DNA of 23,424 bases from an uncultured Eubacteriales bacterium (GCA_910585875.1 CAJUIK010000027.1:1-23424), one strand, 5' to 3'; counted from the stretch's first letter, positions 1 to 8,425 are shown. The notes: generated by a model from the letters alone, not told the origin. Made by a program: numbers and translations.

Positions 1-651
1 GCAGTCGGGCAGCCAGGGGTGGACTTCCGCCTCCACTCCCTGCTCTGCCAACAGCACGATCAGGGCTTCCGGCTCTGTCTTCAGCCGGTTGACCCGGGCC
101 GTCGCGTCGGGGGTCTGGTTGTCCGCCGCGCAAAGGGCTTCCGCCTCCTGGGGCCCCAAAACCTTTAGCAGTTTCCGGACATACCACAGAGGATGGGAAT
201 ATCGAACCGCCAGATACAGAGGGAAATCCCCTTTGTCCGGTTCCGGCAATTCTCCAGCCTGGCTTTGGGCGGCGATTTTGCGCAGCAGGCCGTTGACGAA
301 GGAGGCCGCCCGCTCTCCCCCTTTTTTTCGGGCCAGATTCACCGATTCGTTCACCGCCGCCCGAGCGGGGATTTTATCCAAGAAAACGATCTGGTAAACC
401 CCCAGCCGCAGCGCGTCCAGCACCTGAGGGGCGATTTTGTTCCGCTTGATTTTGGAGTATTGATCCAAATAAAAATCGATCAGCCGCTGGTTTTGCAAAA
501 CGCCGTAGAGCAGCCGAGCGGCCAGGGCGGCCTCCCGCCCCTCCAGCCCCAGGGCGGGCAGCTGGCGTTTGACGAACTGGTCGGGCCACGTCCCCTGGGT
601 CCGCTGCGCTTTCAGGCCCGCCAGAGCGGCGGACCGGGCTGAAGCCGCCAT
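1..651 (-). CDS. rsmB: 16S rRNA (cytosine-C5) methyltransferase RsmB, N-terminal part (runs off left edge)
   Basis: RsmB (Sun/Fmu) methylates C967 of 16S rRNA in the cytoplasm. Only about 217 N-terminal residues are in the window. They form the NusB-like RNA-binding domain: LLYGVLQNQ near residue 47, LRLGVYQIVFLDKIPARAAV near residue 81, then VNESVNLARKKGG and FVNGLLRKIA. The SAM-binding and catalytic cysteine region lies beyond base 1, so completeness cannot be judged. The ATG sits one base after the stop of the zinc peptidase gene and has only a weak ribosome binding site, so translational coupling is likely. This gene following fmt and the Zn peptidase is the usual clostridial order, which supports the call. 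Confidence 0.93.
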   Translation of the reverse strand, partial: MAASARSAALAGLKAQRTQGTWPDQFVKRQLPALGLEGREAALAARLLYGVLQNQRLIDFYLDQYSKIKRNKIAPQVLDALRLGVYQIVFLDKIPARAAVNESVNLARKKGGERAASFVNGLLRKIAAQSQAGELPEPDKGDFPLYLAVRYSHPLWYVRKLLKVLGPQEAEALCAADNQTPDATARVNRLKTEPEALIVLLAEQGVEAEVHPWLPDC

Positions 652-652
652 A

Positions 653-1324
653 TCAGTCGTCCCGCCGGCCGCCGAACACGATCAGCAGGCGCAGCAGCTG
701 GGCCAAGGAAACCGCCAGGGCCGCCACATAGGTCAGCGCGGCGGCTCTCAGCGTCTTTTTGGCGGCGGGCAGCTCTTCCAGCGAAAGCAATCCTCCCTCG
801 CTCAACGCGGCCACCGCCCGGCGGGACGCGTCAAACTCCACCGGCAAAGTGACGGCTTGAAACAAGGTGGAAAAGCCCAGATAGACCAGGTTCATGCTGG
901 ACAAAATCAGGCCGATGATCAGCAGAGGCATCGCCAGGCTGGAGCCAATCTGGGTAATGGGGATGATGGCGCGCCGCAGGCGCAGGGGGAAATATTCCTC
1001 CGCGTGCTGCACGGCGTGACCCGCTTCATGGGCGGCCACTCCCAAGGCTGCGATGGAAGGGTTGTCGTACACCGAATCGGACAGCCGGATCACCTTATCC
1101 CGCGGATCATAATGATCCGTCAGGCTGCCGGAAATCCGTTCAATGCCCACGTCGTAAACCCCTCCGGCCCGCAGCACTGCCTCGGCGGCCTGGGCGCCGG
1201 TGACGTTCCGCCCGGCCCGCACCTTGGAATATTTGTTGAAGGTTCCGTTCACCTGATACTGAGCCCACATGGCGAAAACCACCGCCGGCAGCACCAGAAT
1301 CAAATAATATCGATCAAAAAACAT
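653..1324 (-). CDS. yugP: Membrane zinc metallopeptidase, YugP type (PF04298)
   Basis: A 223-residue membrane protein with the zinc-peptidase signature AAHEAGHAVQH (about residues 97-107), giving two His ligands and the catalytic Glu. A downstream FDAS motif probably carries the third ligand. One hydrophobic segment lies at the N-terminus, with more around residues 125-165 and 190-215. The substrate of this family is not known to me. I chose the ATG at 1324 because a perfect AAGGAGG lies six bases upstream; a start eight codons earlier lacks such a site. It lies between fmt and rsmB in the usual clostridial order. Confidence 0.9.
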   Translation of the reverse strand: MFFDRYYLILVLPAVVFAMWAQYQVNGTFNKYSKVRAGRNVTGAQAAEAVLRAGGVYDVGIERISGSLTDHYDPRDKVIRLSDSVYDNPSIAALGVAAHEAGHAVQHAEEYFPLRLRRAIIPITQIGSSLAMPLLIIGLILSSMNLVYLGFSTLFQAVTLPVEFDASRRAVAALSEGGLLSLEELPAAKKTLRAAALTYVAALAVSLAQLLRLLIVFGGRRDD

Positions 1325-1399
1325 ATCCGACCTCCTTATCGTAATCAAAATCGCGAACCAGCTGCAAAACCGCCGCAGATTCTATCCCATGAAATCGAG

Positions 1400-2329
1400 T
1401 TATTCAAACCGGCCCTCTCGCTCCTCGGGATGTCCCCGGAAATAATCGGCGCAGTTCATCCGTTTCCCTCCCGGGGCCTGAAGCTGGGCGATTTCCACAA
1501 CGCCGTCGGCGCAGCGGACCCGCAGGCACCGGCTGTCGCAGCTCAAAATCTGGCCGCAGGGGGCCTCCGGCCCTCCCTGCTCCGCCCGCAGGCCGAAGAG
1601 TTTGATATTTTTGCCCCCCAGCGAGGAAAATATTCCCGGCCAAGGCGTCAGCCCCCGGGCCGCCCGATCGATGCGCTGGGCGGTTTCCGTAAAATGAATC
1701 CGCCCGTCTTCCCGGCAGATTCGGGGGGCGTAATGGGGACATTCCGCCGGCTGAGGCCGGGGAACCACGCGGCCCGCTTCCAGCTCCTTCAGGCACCGGC
1801 TGAGGGTTTCCGCCCCCAAAGCCGCCAACTTGTCGTGGAGGCTGTCCGCCGTTTCCCCCGATTGAATTTCCAGTTCTTCCGCCAACAGGATATCGCCCGT
1901 GTCCAGGCCGGCGTCCATCTGCATGATGGCGACGCCGGTTTTTTCCTCCCCCTGGAGTATGACTTGCTGGATGGGGCTGGCGCCCCGGTAGTCGGGCAGC
2001 AAAGAGGCGTGAACGTTGACGCAGCCCAGCCGGGGAGCGTCCAGCGCCCGCTGGGGCAGCAGCATCCCATAGGCGGTCACCACGGCGATATCCGCCTGCA
2101 GCGCCTCCAAGGTTTGAAGGGCCTCCTCCTTTTTGAAGCTGGCGGGCTGAAACACCGGGATTCCGTGGGCCAGCGCCGCCTCTTTCACCGGGGTGAACGA
2201 TAGCTTCATGCCCCTGTTTTTGGGCTTATCCCGCTGGGTAAAGACGCCGGCAATCTCGTGGCCGTCCTGAATCAGCCGTTCCAGCGGCGCCACGGCGAAT
2301 TCCGGCGAACCCATATAGACGATTCTCAT
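1400..2329 (-). CDS. fmt: Methionyl-tRNA formyltransferase
   Basis: Transfers a formyl group from 10-formyl-THF to initiator Met-tRNA. The 309-residue product has the usual length. It starts with MRIVYMGSPEFAV and carries the catalytic block VNVHASLLPDYRG (Asn105, His107) followed by GLDTGDIL (Asp143). The C-terminal OB-like domain follows. The ATG overlaps the def stop as ATGA, a 4-base overlap, so the paired enzymes of the N-formyl-methionine cycle are translationally coupled. The frame stays open upstream into def, but that stretch is a shadow of def. Nothing looks truncated. Confidence 0.97.
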   Translation of the reverse strand: MRIVYMGSPEFAVAPLERLIQDGHEIAGVFTQRDKPKNRGMKLSFTPVKEAALAHGIPVFQPASFKKEEALQTLEALQADIAVVTAYGMLLPQRALDAPRLGCVNVHASLLPDYRGASPIQQVILQGEEKTGVAIMQMDAGLDTGDILLAEELEIQSGETADSLHDKLAALGAETLSRCLKELEAGRVVPRPQPAECPHYAPRICREDGRIHFTETAQRIDRAARGLTPWPGIFSSLGGKNIKLFGLRAEQGGPEAPCGQILSCDSRCLRVRCADGVVEIAQLQAPGGKRMNCADYFRGHPEEREGRFE

Positions 2330-2796
2330 GCTTCCACTTCCTCGGGATCCAAAAATCGGGTGACCAGCCTCAGATAGAGCTTGCCTTCCAGATGGTCTGT
2401 CTCGTGGCAGGCGGCACGCGCCAGAAAATCCTCCAATTCCAGCCGGCGCCGCTCCCCGTTCCTGTCCTGAAATTGAATCGTGATTTTTTGGGGCCGCTCC
2501 ACCATGCCGTAGCGGCCGGGTACGCTGAGGCAGCCCTCGGCGCCCTCTTGGGAGCCCTGCTGTTCCAAAATTTCCGGGTTGATCAGCTCCAGGTATCCCC
2601 CTTCGCCGTCGACGATAATCGCCGCCCGGCGCAGCACTCCCACCTGGGGCGCGGCCAGGCCTGCGCCGTCCGCCGCCGCCAGCGTCTCCCGCATATCGTC
2701 CAGCAGCGTGTGCAGGCGGGCGTTGAATTCCGTCACGGGGCGGCAGACTTTTTCCAAGCAGCCGTCCCCTTGTTTTACAATGTTTCGGATAGCCAT
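2326..2796 (-). CDS. def: Peptide deformylase
   Basis: Removes the N-formyl group from nascent proteins; a metal (Fe/Zn) enzyme. All three family motifs are present in the 156 residues: GAGLAAPQ (44-51), EGCLSVP (87-93, metal-binding Cys89) and HETDH (131-135, two metal-binding His and the catalytic Glu). The ATG at 2796 is preceded by AAAGGAG at eight bases. It follows priA with a 45-base gap and overlaps fmt by four bases, so it is part of the long minus-strand operon. Confidence 0.97.
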   Translation of the reverse strand: MAIRNIVKQGDGCLEKVCRPVTEFNARLHTLLDDMRETLAAADGAGLAAPQVGVLRRAAIIVDGEGGYLELINPEILEQQGSQEGAEGCLSVPGRYGMVERPQKITIQFQDRNGERRRLELEDFLARAACHETDHLEGKLYLRLVTRFLDPEEVEA

Positions 2797-2841
2797 ATCC
2801 CATGCTCCTTTATATTCTAATTCTATGATTCGCGCCGCGGC

Positions 2842-5292
2842 TCACAGCGAATAGGGGTTGACGTCCGCCGTCAGCGAAAGGCCTCTGCCTCCGTCGCTGT
2901 AAAAGGCCCGCAGCAGCGCCTCTACCAGCTGGCGGGACCGGGGGGTTTCCTTTCCCCTGAAGCTCACCTGATACCGATACCGCCGGTTAAGTTGCCAAAG
3001 AGGCGGCGGCGCCGGCCCCAGCACAGGAGCGGCGATATCTTGAAAGGGCCCCTGAAACCACTGGCGCAGGGTGGCGGCCAGCCGCAGGGCGGCCTGCTCG
3101 GCGCGGTTTTGGTTTTCCCCGCTGACCAAAAACGAAAACAAATCCTGAAACGGCGGCGCCATCAGCGCCTGGCGCATTTCAATCTCATAGCGGTAAAAGG
3201 CCTCGTAATCCTGGGCGGCGGCGGCCTGAATGACGCTGTTTTCCGGCGTATAGGTCTGAATCACCGCCCGGCCCGCCTTGCTCCGTCGGCCGCTGCGGCC
3301 CACCGCCTGGGTCAACAGCGAAAACGTCCGTTCCCCCGCCCGGAAATCCCCGCTGTACAGCGAAAGATCCGCGTCCAATACGCCCGCCAAGGTGACGTTT
3401 TCAAAGTCCAATCCTTTGGCGATCATCTGGGTGCCCAGAAGAATCTGGGCCTGCCCGGCCCGAAAAGCGTCCAGCAGCTTTTCATGGGAAACCCGCTGGG
3501 CGGTGGTGTCCGCGTCCATGCGGATGATTTGGACTCCGGGAAATTTTTCCTCCAGCCGCTGCTGAACCCTTTGTGTGCCGAACCCCACCATGCGCATGGG
3601 TTCGCCGCACTGGGGGCATTGCTCCGGCATAGGCTGGGAGTAGCCGCAATAATGGCACATCAGCCGGTTGTTGCGGGAATGATACGTCAAAGCCGACGAG
3701 CAGTTTTGGCACTGGGGCACATGGCCGCAGGCCACGCAGGTCGCCATGCGGCTGGCGCCCCGCCGATTGAGAAAGAGCACGCTTTGCTCGCCCTTTTCCA
3801 GATTGCGTTCCAGCTCCGCCGCCAGCTCTGGGGAGATGCAGTCCGGCTCTCCCTGGCGCAGGCGGCTACGCATATCGGCAATCACCACCCGGGGCAGCGG
3901 CGTGTTCTGATACCGCCGGACGATGGGGAAAAAGCTGTATTTCCCCTGCTCCGCCTGAAACCGGCTCTCCACCGCCGGGGTGGCGCTGCCCAAAACCAGC
4001 CGGGCCTTGTGGCGCACGCACCGATATTTGGCGATTTCCCGGGTGTGATACCGGGGGGCGGAATCGGATTTATAGGTCCATTCCTGCTCCTCATCGACGA
4101 TAATCAGCCCAATATTGTCCAGCGGCGCGAACACCGCGCTGCGGGCGCCCAGAGCCACTCGGGCCCGGCCGCTTTTCACTCGCTTGTATTCGTCGTACCG
4201 CTGCCCCGCCGTCAGCCCGCTGTGGAAGACGGCCACCTGATCGGGAAAATAGCCGCAAAACCGGCGCAGCAGCTGAGGCGTCAGCGAGATTTCCGGCGTC
4301 AGCACAATGGCGCTGCGCCCCGACTCCAGCGCGGCCTGAACCAAGCGGATATAGACTTCCGTCTTCCCGCTGCCCGTCACCCCTTGAAGTAGCGCCGCGG
4401 CCGGCGGCTCCAAGGCCAGAATCCCATCGTAAGCCCGCTGCTGTTCCTCTTCCAGCAGAATGGGCGGCGCCTGCTCCGCCGATTGGGAGACGACCCGGCG
4501 GAAAGTCTGCTGCTCGGCGCAATCCACCAAGCCGGCGCGAATCAGCGTCTGCACAGAAGAAGCAGAGGCGCCCGTCAAATAGCAGACCTCTTTTTCCGGT
4601 ATGCCGTCGTAACCGGCGATACAGCGCAGGGCCTCGGCCCGCTTTTCGTAGCCGTTGTTTTTGCGCAGGGAAGCCAGAGCCGCTTCCAGCGGTTTTTTCA
4701 GCCGTAAAATACGGATCGTCTGATCCTTCGCCGCCGTAAAGCGGACGGTTTTCTCTATTGTATGCGTTTCTAACAGCTCTTTGCAGCATCTTTTCAAAGT
4801 TTTGACGGGAAAGCTTTTTTTGAGTTCCTCTTCTTCCGTCGGCCCTTGTTTGGCGGCGATCAACTGGCAGACGGCTTGGGCGTCCCAATCCTGGCCGCAG
4901 CGGGCCTGGGCCTGTTCCAGCGTCAGGCCGTCGCCCAGCCGGTAATAGGTCTTGCGGGACCAGACTCCCGGCGGCGTCATCAGGTTGGCGGCCTCAAAAA
5001 AGGTGCAAAAATACCGCTTGCGGATGATCTCGGCCAGCTCCAGCTGTTCCGCGTCAAGCATCACCGTCGGCCCAAAAATATGGCTCAGCGGCTTGATTCG
5101 AGGGCTGACTTCCTCCTGCCAGAGGGTTTCGATAATAAAGCCTTCCGTCAGCTTGTACCCCCGGCCGAAGGGCGCCGTCACCCGTCGGCCCGGCTGGGCC
5201 TGGTCCGCCAGCTCCGGCGGCGCCAGGTAATCATAGGGTTTGTCGATGGAAATCACAGCCGCCGCCACCGCCACTCTGGCGATACAATGCAT
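2842..5292 (-). CDS. priA: Primosomal protein N' (replication restart helicase PriA)
   Basis: An 816-residue SF2 DNA helicase that reloads the replisome at stalled forks. In order: the 3'-DNA-binding N-terminal domain, a Walker A segment GVTGSGKTEVY (about residue 305), motif II near residue 400, and an eight-cysteine zinc-binding insert (about 515-560: CVACGH, CQNC, CHYC, CPQC). The helicase C-lobe follows, with GTQ and LLTQAVGRSGR. Motif II reads DEEQ where the textbook PriA sequence is DEEH; motifs on both sides are intact, so I take this as a lineage variant. The ATG has AAAGGAGG nine bases upstream. In many Firmicutes coaBC lies between rpoZ and priA; here only 134 bases separate them. 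Confidence 0.97.
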   Translation of the reverse strand: MHCIARVAVAAAVISIDKPYDYLAPPELADQAQPGRRVTAPFGRGYKLTEGFIIETLWQEEVSPRIKPLSHIFGPTVMLDAEQLELAEIIRKRYFCTFFEAANLMTPPGVWSRKTYYRLGDGLTLEQAQARCGQDWDAQAVCQLIAAKQGPTEEEELKKSFPVKTLKRCCKELLETHTIEKTVRFTAAKDQTIRILRLKKPLEAALASLRKNNGYEKRAEALRCIAGYDGIPEKEVCYLTGASASSVQTLIRAGLVDCAEQQTFRRVVSQSAEQAPPILLEEEQQRAYDGILALEPPAAALLQGVTGSGKTEVYIRLVQAALESGRSAIVLTPEISLTPQLLRRFCGYFPDQVAVFHSGLTAGQRYDEYKRVKSGRARVALGARSAVFAPLDNIGLIIVDEEQEWTYKSDSAPRYHTREIAKYRCVRHKARLVLGSATPAVESRFQAEQGKYSFFPIVRRYQNTPLPRVVIADMRSRLRQGEPDCISPELAAELERNLEKGEQSVLFLNRRGASRMATCVACGHVPQCQNCSSALTYHSRNNRLMCHYCGYSQPMPEQCPQCGEPMRMVGFGTQRVQQRLEEKFPGVQIIRMDADTTAQRVSHEKLLDAFRAGQAQILLGTQMIAKGLDFENVTLAGVLDADLSLYSGDFRAGERTFSLLTQAVGRSGRRSKAGRAVIQTYTPENSVIQAAAAQDYEAFYRYEIEMRQALMAPPFQDLFSFLVSGENQNRAEQAALRLAATLRQWFQGPFQDIAAPVLGPAPPPLWQLNRRYRYQVSFRGKETPRSRQLVEALLRAFYSDGGRGLSLTADVNPYSL

Positions 5293-5426
5293 CCCGGCCC
5301 GCCTCCTTTCCCGCTCTTTGGAATTTTTTCTGCAAAAAGGGCCGCTTCGGCGCAGGCGGCGGCAGGCGGGCCCAGACCCGCCGTTCCCCCGTTATGTCGC
5401 GCCGGAGCAACCCTTCTCTTTGCCTG

Positions 5427-5741
5427 TTATTCCTCTTCCCCGTCCAAACCCATTTCCAGCTCTGTTCCCTCCGTTCCCAGCTCCGCCGGCCCTTCTATTT
5501 CTTCCAAAGGTTCCGCCGCCTGGGCTTCTTCGGGCTCCGCCTCTGTCCGGCCTTCCGCCGGGCGGACTCGTCCGTCTATGATATCATAGAGGGCGATTTT
5601 CACCGGCTTTTCATCCAGCGGCTCTTCGGCCTGTTCGGCGCTGTCCGCAATATCCCGGGCCCGCTTGGCGGCGATATTCACCAGCAGATAACGGTTCGGG
5701 ATTTTTCCCAACAGATCGCTCATGGTGGGTTCCAGCATCAT
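5427..5741 (-). CDS. rpoZ: DNA-directed RNA polymerase subunit omega
   Basis: Omega helps assemble and stabilise RNA polymerase by binding beta'. The first 60 residues match the family: LEPTMSDLL, NRYLLVNIAAKRARDIAD, then DEKPVKIALYDIIDG. The last 45 or so residues form a low-complexity tail rich in Glu and Pro, unusually long for omega and presumably disordered. The start is one of two tandem ATGs at 5736-5741, with GAGGTGA seven bases upstream. It begins only seven bases after the gmk stop, in the conserved gmk-rpoZ pair. Confidence 0.94.
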   Translation of the reverse strand: MMLEPTMSDLLGKIPNRYLLVNIAAKRARDIADSAEQAEEPLDEKPVKIALYDIIDGRVRPAEGRTEAEPEEAQAAEPLEEIEGPAELGTEGTELEMGLDGEEE

Positions 5742-5748
5742 AATTCAT

Positions 5749-6339
5749 TCACCTCAACAAATTGATTCTGCGGTCCGCCGCGCAGCGGGCGGCCTGGATG
5801 ATGGAGCGCAGTTCGTCCGCCGCTCCGTCCACCTGGTCGTTGACCACAATATAGTCGTATTGCTCGGCCGAAGCATATTCTTCCTTGGCCTTGGCCAGCC
5901 TTTTCTGAATGGTTTCGGCGCTTTCGCTGCCCCGAGACCGGAGCCGCAGCTCCAAATCCGCGAACGAAGGGGGGATGATGAAGACCAACCGGGCCTCCGG
6001 CCGCTTCTTTTTGACGATCAGCGCCCCCTGAACCTCGATTTCCAAAATCACATCCAGGCCCTTTTCCAGGCATTCGTTCACCGGCGCCGCCGGCGTGCCG
6101 TAGTAATTGCCCACATATTCGGCGTATTCCAAAAATTCATTCCGCTGGATCATCGCTTCAAAATCCGGCTTGGTCAGAAAATAATAGTTGACGCCGTCCT
6201 CCTCGCCGGGCCTGGGCTGGCGGGTGGTGGCGGAAACCGAGCAGCGCAACCTGTCCATGGAGGGCAGCAGCCGCCCCAACACCGTGCCTTTCCCCGCCCC
6301 CGAGGGGCCGGTGACGATAAACAGGTTGCCTCTACTCAT
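5749..6339 (-). CDS. gmk: Guanylate kinase
   Basis: Phosphorylates GMP to GDP with ATP. From the chosen start the product is 196 residues, a normal length. The P-loop GPSGAGKGT lies at about residues 10-18, followed by SATTRQPRPGE and the GMP-binding YYFLTKPDF region, then ILEIEVQGA. I prefer the ATG at 6339 (MSRGNLF) to one eight codons upstream because GAGGAGG lies nine bases before it. That ribosome binding site is inside the acidic C-terminal codons of remA, and the two reading frames overlap by eight bases. Confidence 0.96.
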   Translation of the reverse strand: MSRGNLFIVTGPSGAGKGTVLGRLLPSMDRLRCSVSATTRQPRPGEEDGVNYYFLTKPDFEAMIQRNEFLEYAEYVGNYYGTPAAPVNECLEKGLDVILEIEVQGALIVKKKRPEARLVFIIPPSFADLELRLRSRGSESAETIQKRLAKAKEEYASAEQYDYIVVNDQVDGAADELRSIIQAARCAADRRINLLR

Positions 6340-6598
6340 CCTCGTCTTCCTCCTCGTCCTCATCGTAATCGCCCAGCCGGTTGGCCACCGTCTCCGGCTG
6401 CAAAGGCGACAAAATCACGTGTTCGGAGTCGGTGATCAGCACCGCCCGGGTCCGCCGGCCGTAGGTGGCGTCGATGAGCATATTCTTTTCCTTGGCGTTT
6501 TGAATGATGCGCTTGATGGGGGCGGATTCAGGGCTGACAATGGCCACCAAGCGGCCTGCGGACACCATATTGCCAAAGCCGATATTGATTAGTTTCAT
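6332..6598 (-). CDS. remA: RemA-family DNA-binding regulator (DUF370)
   Basis: RemA of Bacillus subtilis is a ring-forming DNA-binding protein that activates extracellular-matrix and osmoprotection genes; homologues sit between yicC and gmk across Firmicutes. The 88 residues match this family: MKLINIGFGNMVSAGRLVAI, PIKRIIQNAK, LIDATYGRRTRAV and DSEHVILSPLQPET. The C-terminus is a short run of Asp and Glu whose GAG/GAC codons also provide the gmk ribosome binding site. GGGGGAG lies upstream of the ATG. Targets in this organism are unknown. Confidence 0.93.
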   Translation of the reverse strand: MKLINIGFGNMVSAGRLVAIVSPESAPIKRIIQNAKEKNMLIDATYGRRTRAVLITDSEHVILSPLQPETVANRLGDYDEDEEEDEDE

Positions 6599-6612
6599 CC
6601 TGCTCCCCCTGC

Positions 6613-7491
6613 TTATTCTAAATTCTGTATCTGTTCGCGGATTTTTTCAATCTCCGCCTTCATTTCCACCACAATCTGGGCCAGCTGATAGTCGTTGGCC
6701 TTGGAACCGACGGTATTGACTTCCCGATTCATCTCCTGCACTAAGAAATCCAGCTTGCGGCCCGCCGGCAGGTCCCCCTGGACCAAATCTCGAACCTGGG
6801 CCAGATGGCTGCGCAGCCGCACAATCTCTTCTGTGACGGAGACTTTATCGGCAAAAAGGGCCGCTTCCGCCAAAATCCGCTGCTCGGCAATCTGGGTATC
6901 CCCCAAAATCTCCAGCATCCGGGCCTGGATTTTCTGCCGGTATTCCTCCACCGATTCCGGGGAACGGCGCTCCGCCTGGTCTGTCATCTTCGCCAGCAGT
7001 TCCGTCCTATACAGGATATCCTGGCAAAGCTTTTCCCCTTCCCTCCGGCGCATGGCGTTATATTCCTCCAGCGCCAGCGCCGCCGCTTCCAGGGCCTGGG
7101 CCTTGGCCGCCTCGGCGTCGGGCTCCTCTTTGCCCACGGTCAAAACGTCGGGCAAATGAGCGATTTTCACAACAGAACTGTCGTCTGTCAGCCCCAATTC
7201 GTCCCGCAGCCGCTCCAGAGCCGCCGCATATTGCCGGGCCAGGGGCAGATTGGGAGTCACTGTGACGTCCCCGCCGTCTTTCTGGACGACAGCCACATAA
7301 ACGTCCGCCTTGCCCCGGGAAACGGCGGCGGAAACCGCCCCTTTTATAGGCTCCTCCAAAAAAGCGTAAAGCCTGGGGGTTTTGACGGTCAAATCCAAAT
7401 ACCGGTGGTTCACCGATTTGATTTCCACCGAAATCTCCAGCCCCTGGCTCTCTATCTTCTTCCGGCCGTAACCGGTCATGCTTTTTATCAT
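6613..7491 (-). CDS. yicC: YicC-family endoribonuclease
   Basis: A 292-residue protein of the YicC/YloC family, reported as endoribonucleases in Escherichia coli and B. subtilis. Family hallmarks are visible at both ends: MIKSMTGYGR at the N-terminus, SVNHRYLD near residue 30, and RKLDFLVQEMNREVNTVGSK near residue 245, followed by a charged helical tail. The ATG is preceded by AAAGGA at about ten bases. It lies 14 bases upstream of remA. The 93-base gap before it holds a short inverted repeat (7522-7537) and no evident terminator, so it may be cotranscribed with the DUF4177 gene. Confidence 0.94.
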   Translation of the reverse strand: MIKSMTGYGRKKIESQGLEISVEIKSVNHRYLDLTVKTPRLYAFLEEPIKGAVSAAVSRGKADVYVAVVQKDGGDVTVTPNLPLARQYAAALERLRDELGLTDDSSVVKIAHLPDVLTVGKEEPDAEAAKAQALEAAALALEEYNAMRRREGEKLCQDILYRTELLAKMTDQAERRSPESVEEYRQKIQARMLEILGDTQIAEQRILAEAALFADKVSVTEEIVRLRSHLAQVRDLVQGDLPAGRKLDFLVQEMNREVNTVGSKANDYQLAQIVVEMKAEIEKIREQIQNLE

Positions 7492-7521
7492 ATTCCAACT
7501 TTCCTTTCGGAAACATCTTCT

Positions 7522-7537
7522 CAGTCTGCTCAGACTG
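7522..7537. repeat. Short inverted repeat in the yicC leader
   Basis: CAGTCTG, two bases, CAGACTG: a perfect 7-bp inverted repeat about 30 bases upstream of the yicC start. It could be a small RNA hairpin or a dimeric repressor site. No U-run follows, so it is not a terminator. Function unassigned. Confidence 0.4.
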
Positions 7538-7584
7538 CGCCGACCATACTGCCTCTGAGTTTTTACGTCCGCAGCCGAACCCCG

Positions 7585-7836
7585 CTACAACTCTTTTTCG
7601 AAAATAATTTGATAGCCCATCACGCCGTAGACATGGATTTTTTCACTGAAAGGCGTGACAATCTGTTTGAAGCGCCATCCGTTCTCCGCTTCCGACACAA
7701 TGATCTTTTTACATTCTTCAAAAGTCTCGCCGGAGGCCGCCCGAAATCCCGCGCCAATTTTTACAGGGACCTCCACGAATTTATATTCGTATCGCGCCGG
7801 GCCCGCCCGGCGTTCGCTTTCCATGTCAGGTTTCAT
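7585..7836 (-). CDS. DUF4177 domain protein
   Basis: A small 83-residue protein matching the DUF4177 pattern: YEYKFVEVP near residue 16, FEECKKII near residue 39, GWRFKQIVTP near residue 53, and a closing GYQIIFEKEL. No enzymatic role is known to me for this family. It has no signal peptide or membrane segment. The ATG is preceded by GAGGAGGG at six bases. A strong sigma-A promoter with an extended -10 lies about 75 bases upstream, so this may be the first gene of the long yicC-to-rsmB transcript or a monocistronic gene that reads through. Confidence 0.85.
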   Translation of the reverse strand: MKPDMESERRAGPARYEYKFVEVPVKIGAGFRAASGETFEECKKIIVSEAENGWRFKQIVTPFSEKIHVYGVMGYQIIFEKEL

Positions 7837-7909
7837 ATCAAACCCTCCTCTGCCCTGGGACGCGAACAGCCGTTATCCTCCGCGCCCGCTTTGCCGCGCC
7901 TCGGAGTTT

Positions 7910-7938
7910 ATTATATCATAAGAGCCGGAAGATAGCAA
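7910..7938 (-). promoter_or_regulatory. Sigma-A promoter of the DUF4177 gene / yicC operon
   Basis: On the minus strand, TTGCTA (7933-7938), a 17-base spacer, then TATAAT (7910-7915). A TG one base before the -10 makes it an extended -10. It points at the start codon at 7836. Confidence 0.8.
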
Positions 7939-7997
7939 ACGCATCGGCGAACAGAAAGCGCTCTTTTCATCCGACAGAAGAACGCAAAAACGGCGCC

Positions 7998-8423
7998 TTA
8001 TCTCCGGGGTTCCGGCTTTCCCAATCCCCGCTCAATCTCAAAAAACACCCGCCGGGCTGCTTTGGCGCGACGGGAATACAGGGCGCACAGGCCGCAGCCG
8101 GCGGCCAAACCGGCCAGGGAACACAGAATTCGAGGCCCTTCCCCTTGGGAAACGGGCAGGAAATAGCATCCGATCATCAGCGCCGCCGGGATCAGGTAGA
8201 CCAAGGCGGCGATGGACAAAATACTGCCCGTATGGGCCCGAATCACCACCTGTTCGCCCACCTGGGCGCCGCAGGAATTCGGCGCCTCCACCACCATGGT
8301 CTGCTCCGGGTGGGCGCAGCCGCCGCACTTAGAGCAATCCGAGGCGCAGGCCGCTTTGCGCTGAATTTCGACTTGAGCCCGCCCGCCGGGCAACAGGGCC
8401 ACAATTCTTCCCGTCTGTTCCAT
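7998..8423 (-). CDS. rseC: RseC/SoxR-reducing-system family membrane protein
   Basis: A 141-residue protein like RseC/MucC. The N-terminal cytosolic part holds a cysteine cluster (Cys26, Cys30, Cys33, Cys36; ASDCSKCGGC), followed by an EQTMVVEAPN segment. Two predicted membrane helices lie at about 69-90 and 99-116. In enterobacteria RseC takes part in keeping SoxR reduced together with the Rsx/Rnf complex; in Clostridia the role is less clear but the cysteine cluster suggests redox or metal binding. The ATG at 8423 has GGGAGG seven bases upstream and begins two bases after the oxidoreductase stop. Confidence 0.87.
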   Translation of the reverse strand: MEQTGRIVALLPGGRAQVEIQRKAACASDCSKCGGCAHPEQTMVVEAPNSCGAQVGEQVVIRAHTGSILSIAALVYLIPAALMIGCYFLPVSQGEGPRILCSLAGLAAGCGLCALYSRRAKAARRVFFEIERGLGKPEPRR

Positions 8424-8425
8424 TC

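Noticed and set aside
569..2203. 544-codon plus-strand open frame
   Set aside because: Low-complexity Gln/Arg/Pro-rich translation opposite the Zn peptidase and fmt genes; a GC-rich shadow, as are the other long plus-strand frames opposite priA, the FAD gene and terL.
1400..2803. Long open frame joining fmt to an upstream extension
   Set aside because: The first 158 codons are a shadow of def; fmt begins at 2329 in an ATGA overlap with the def stop.
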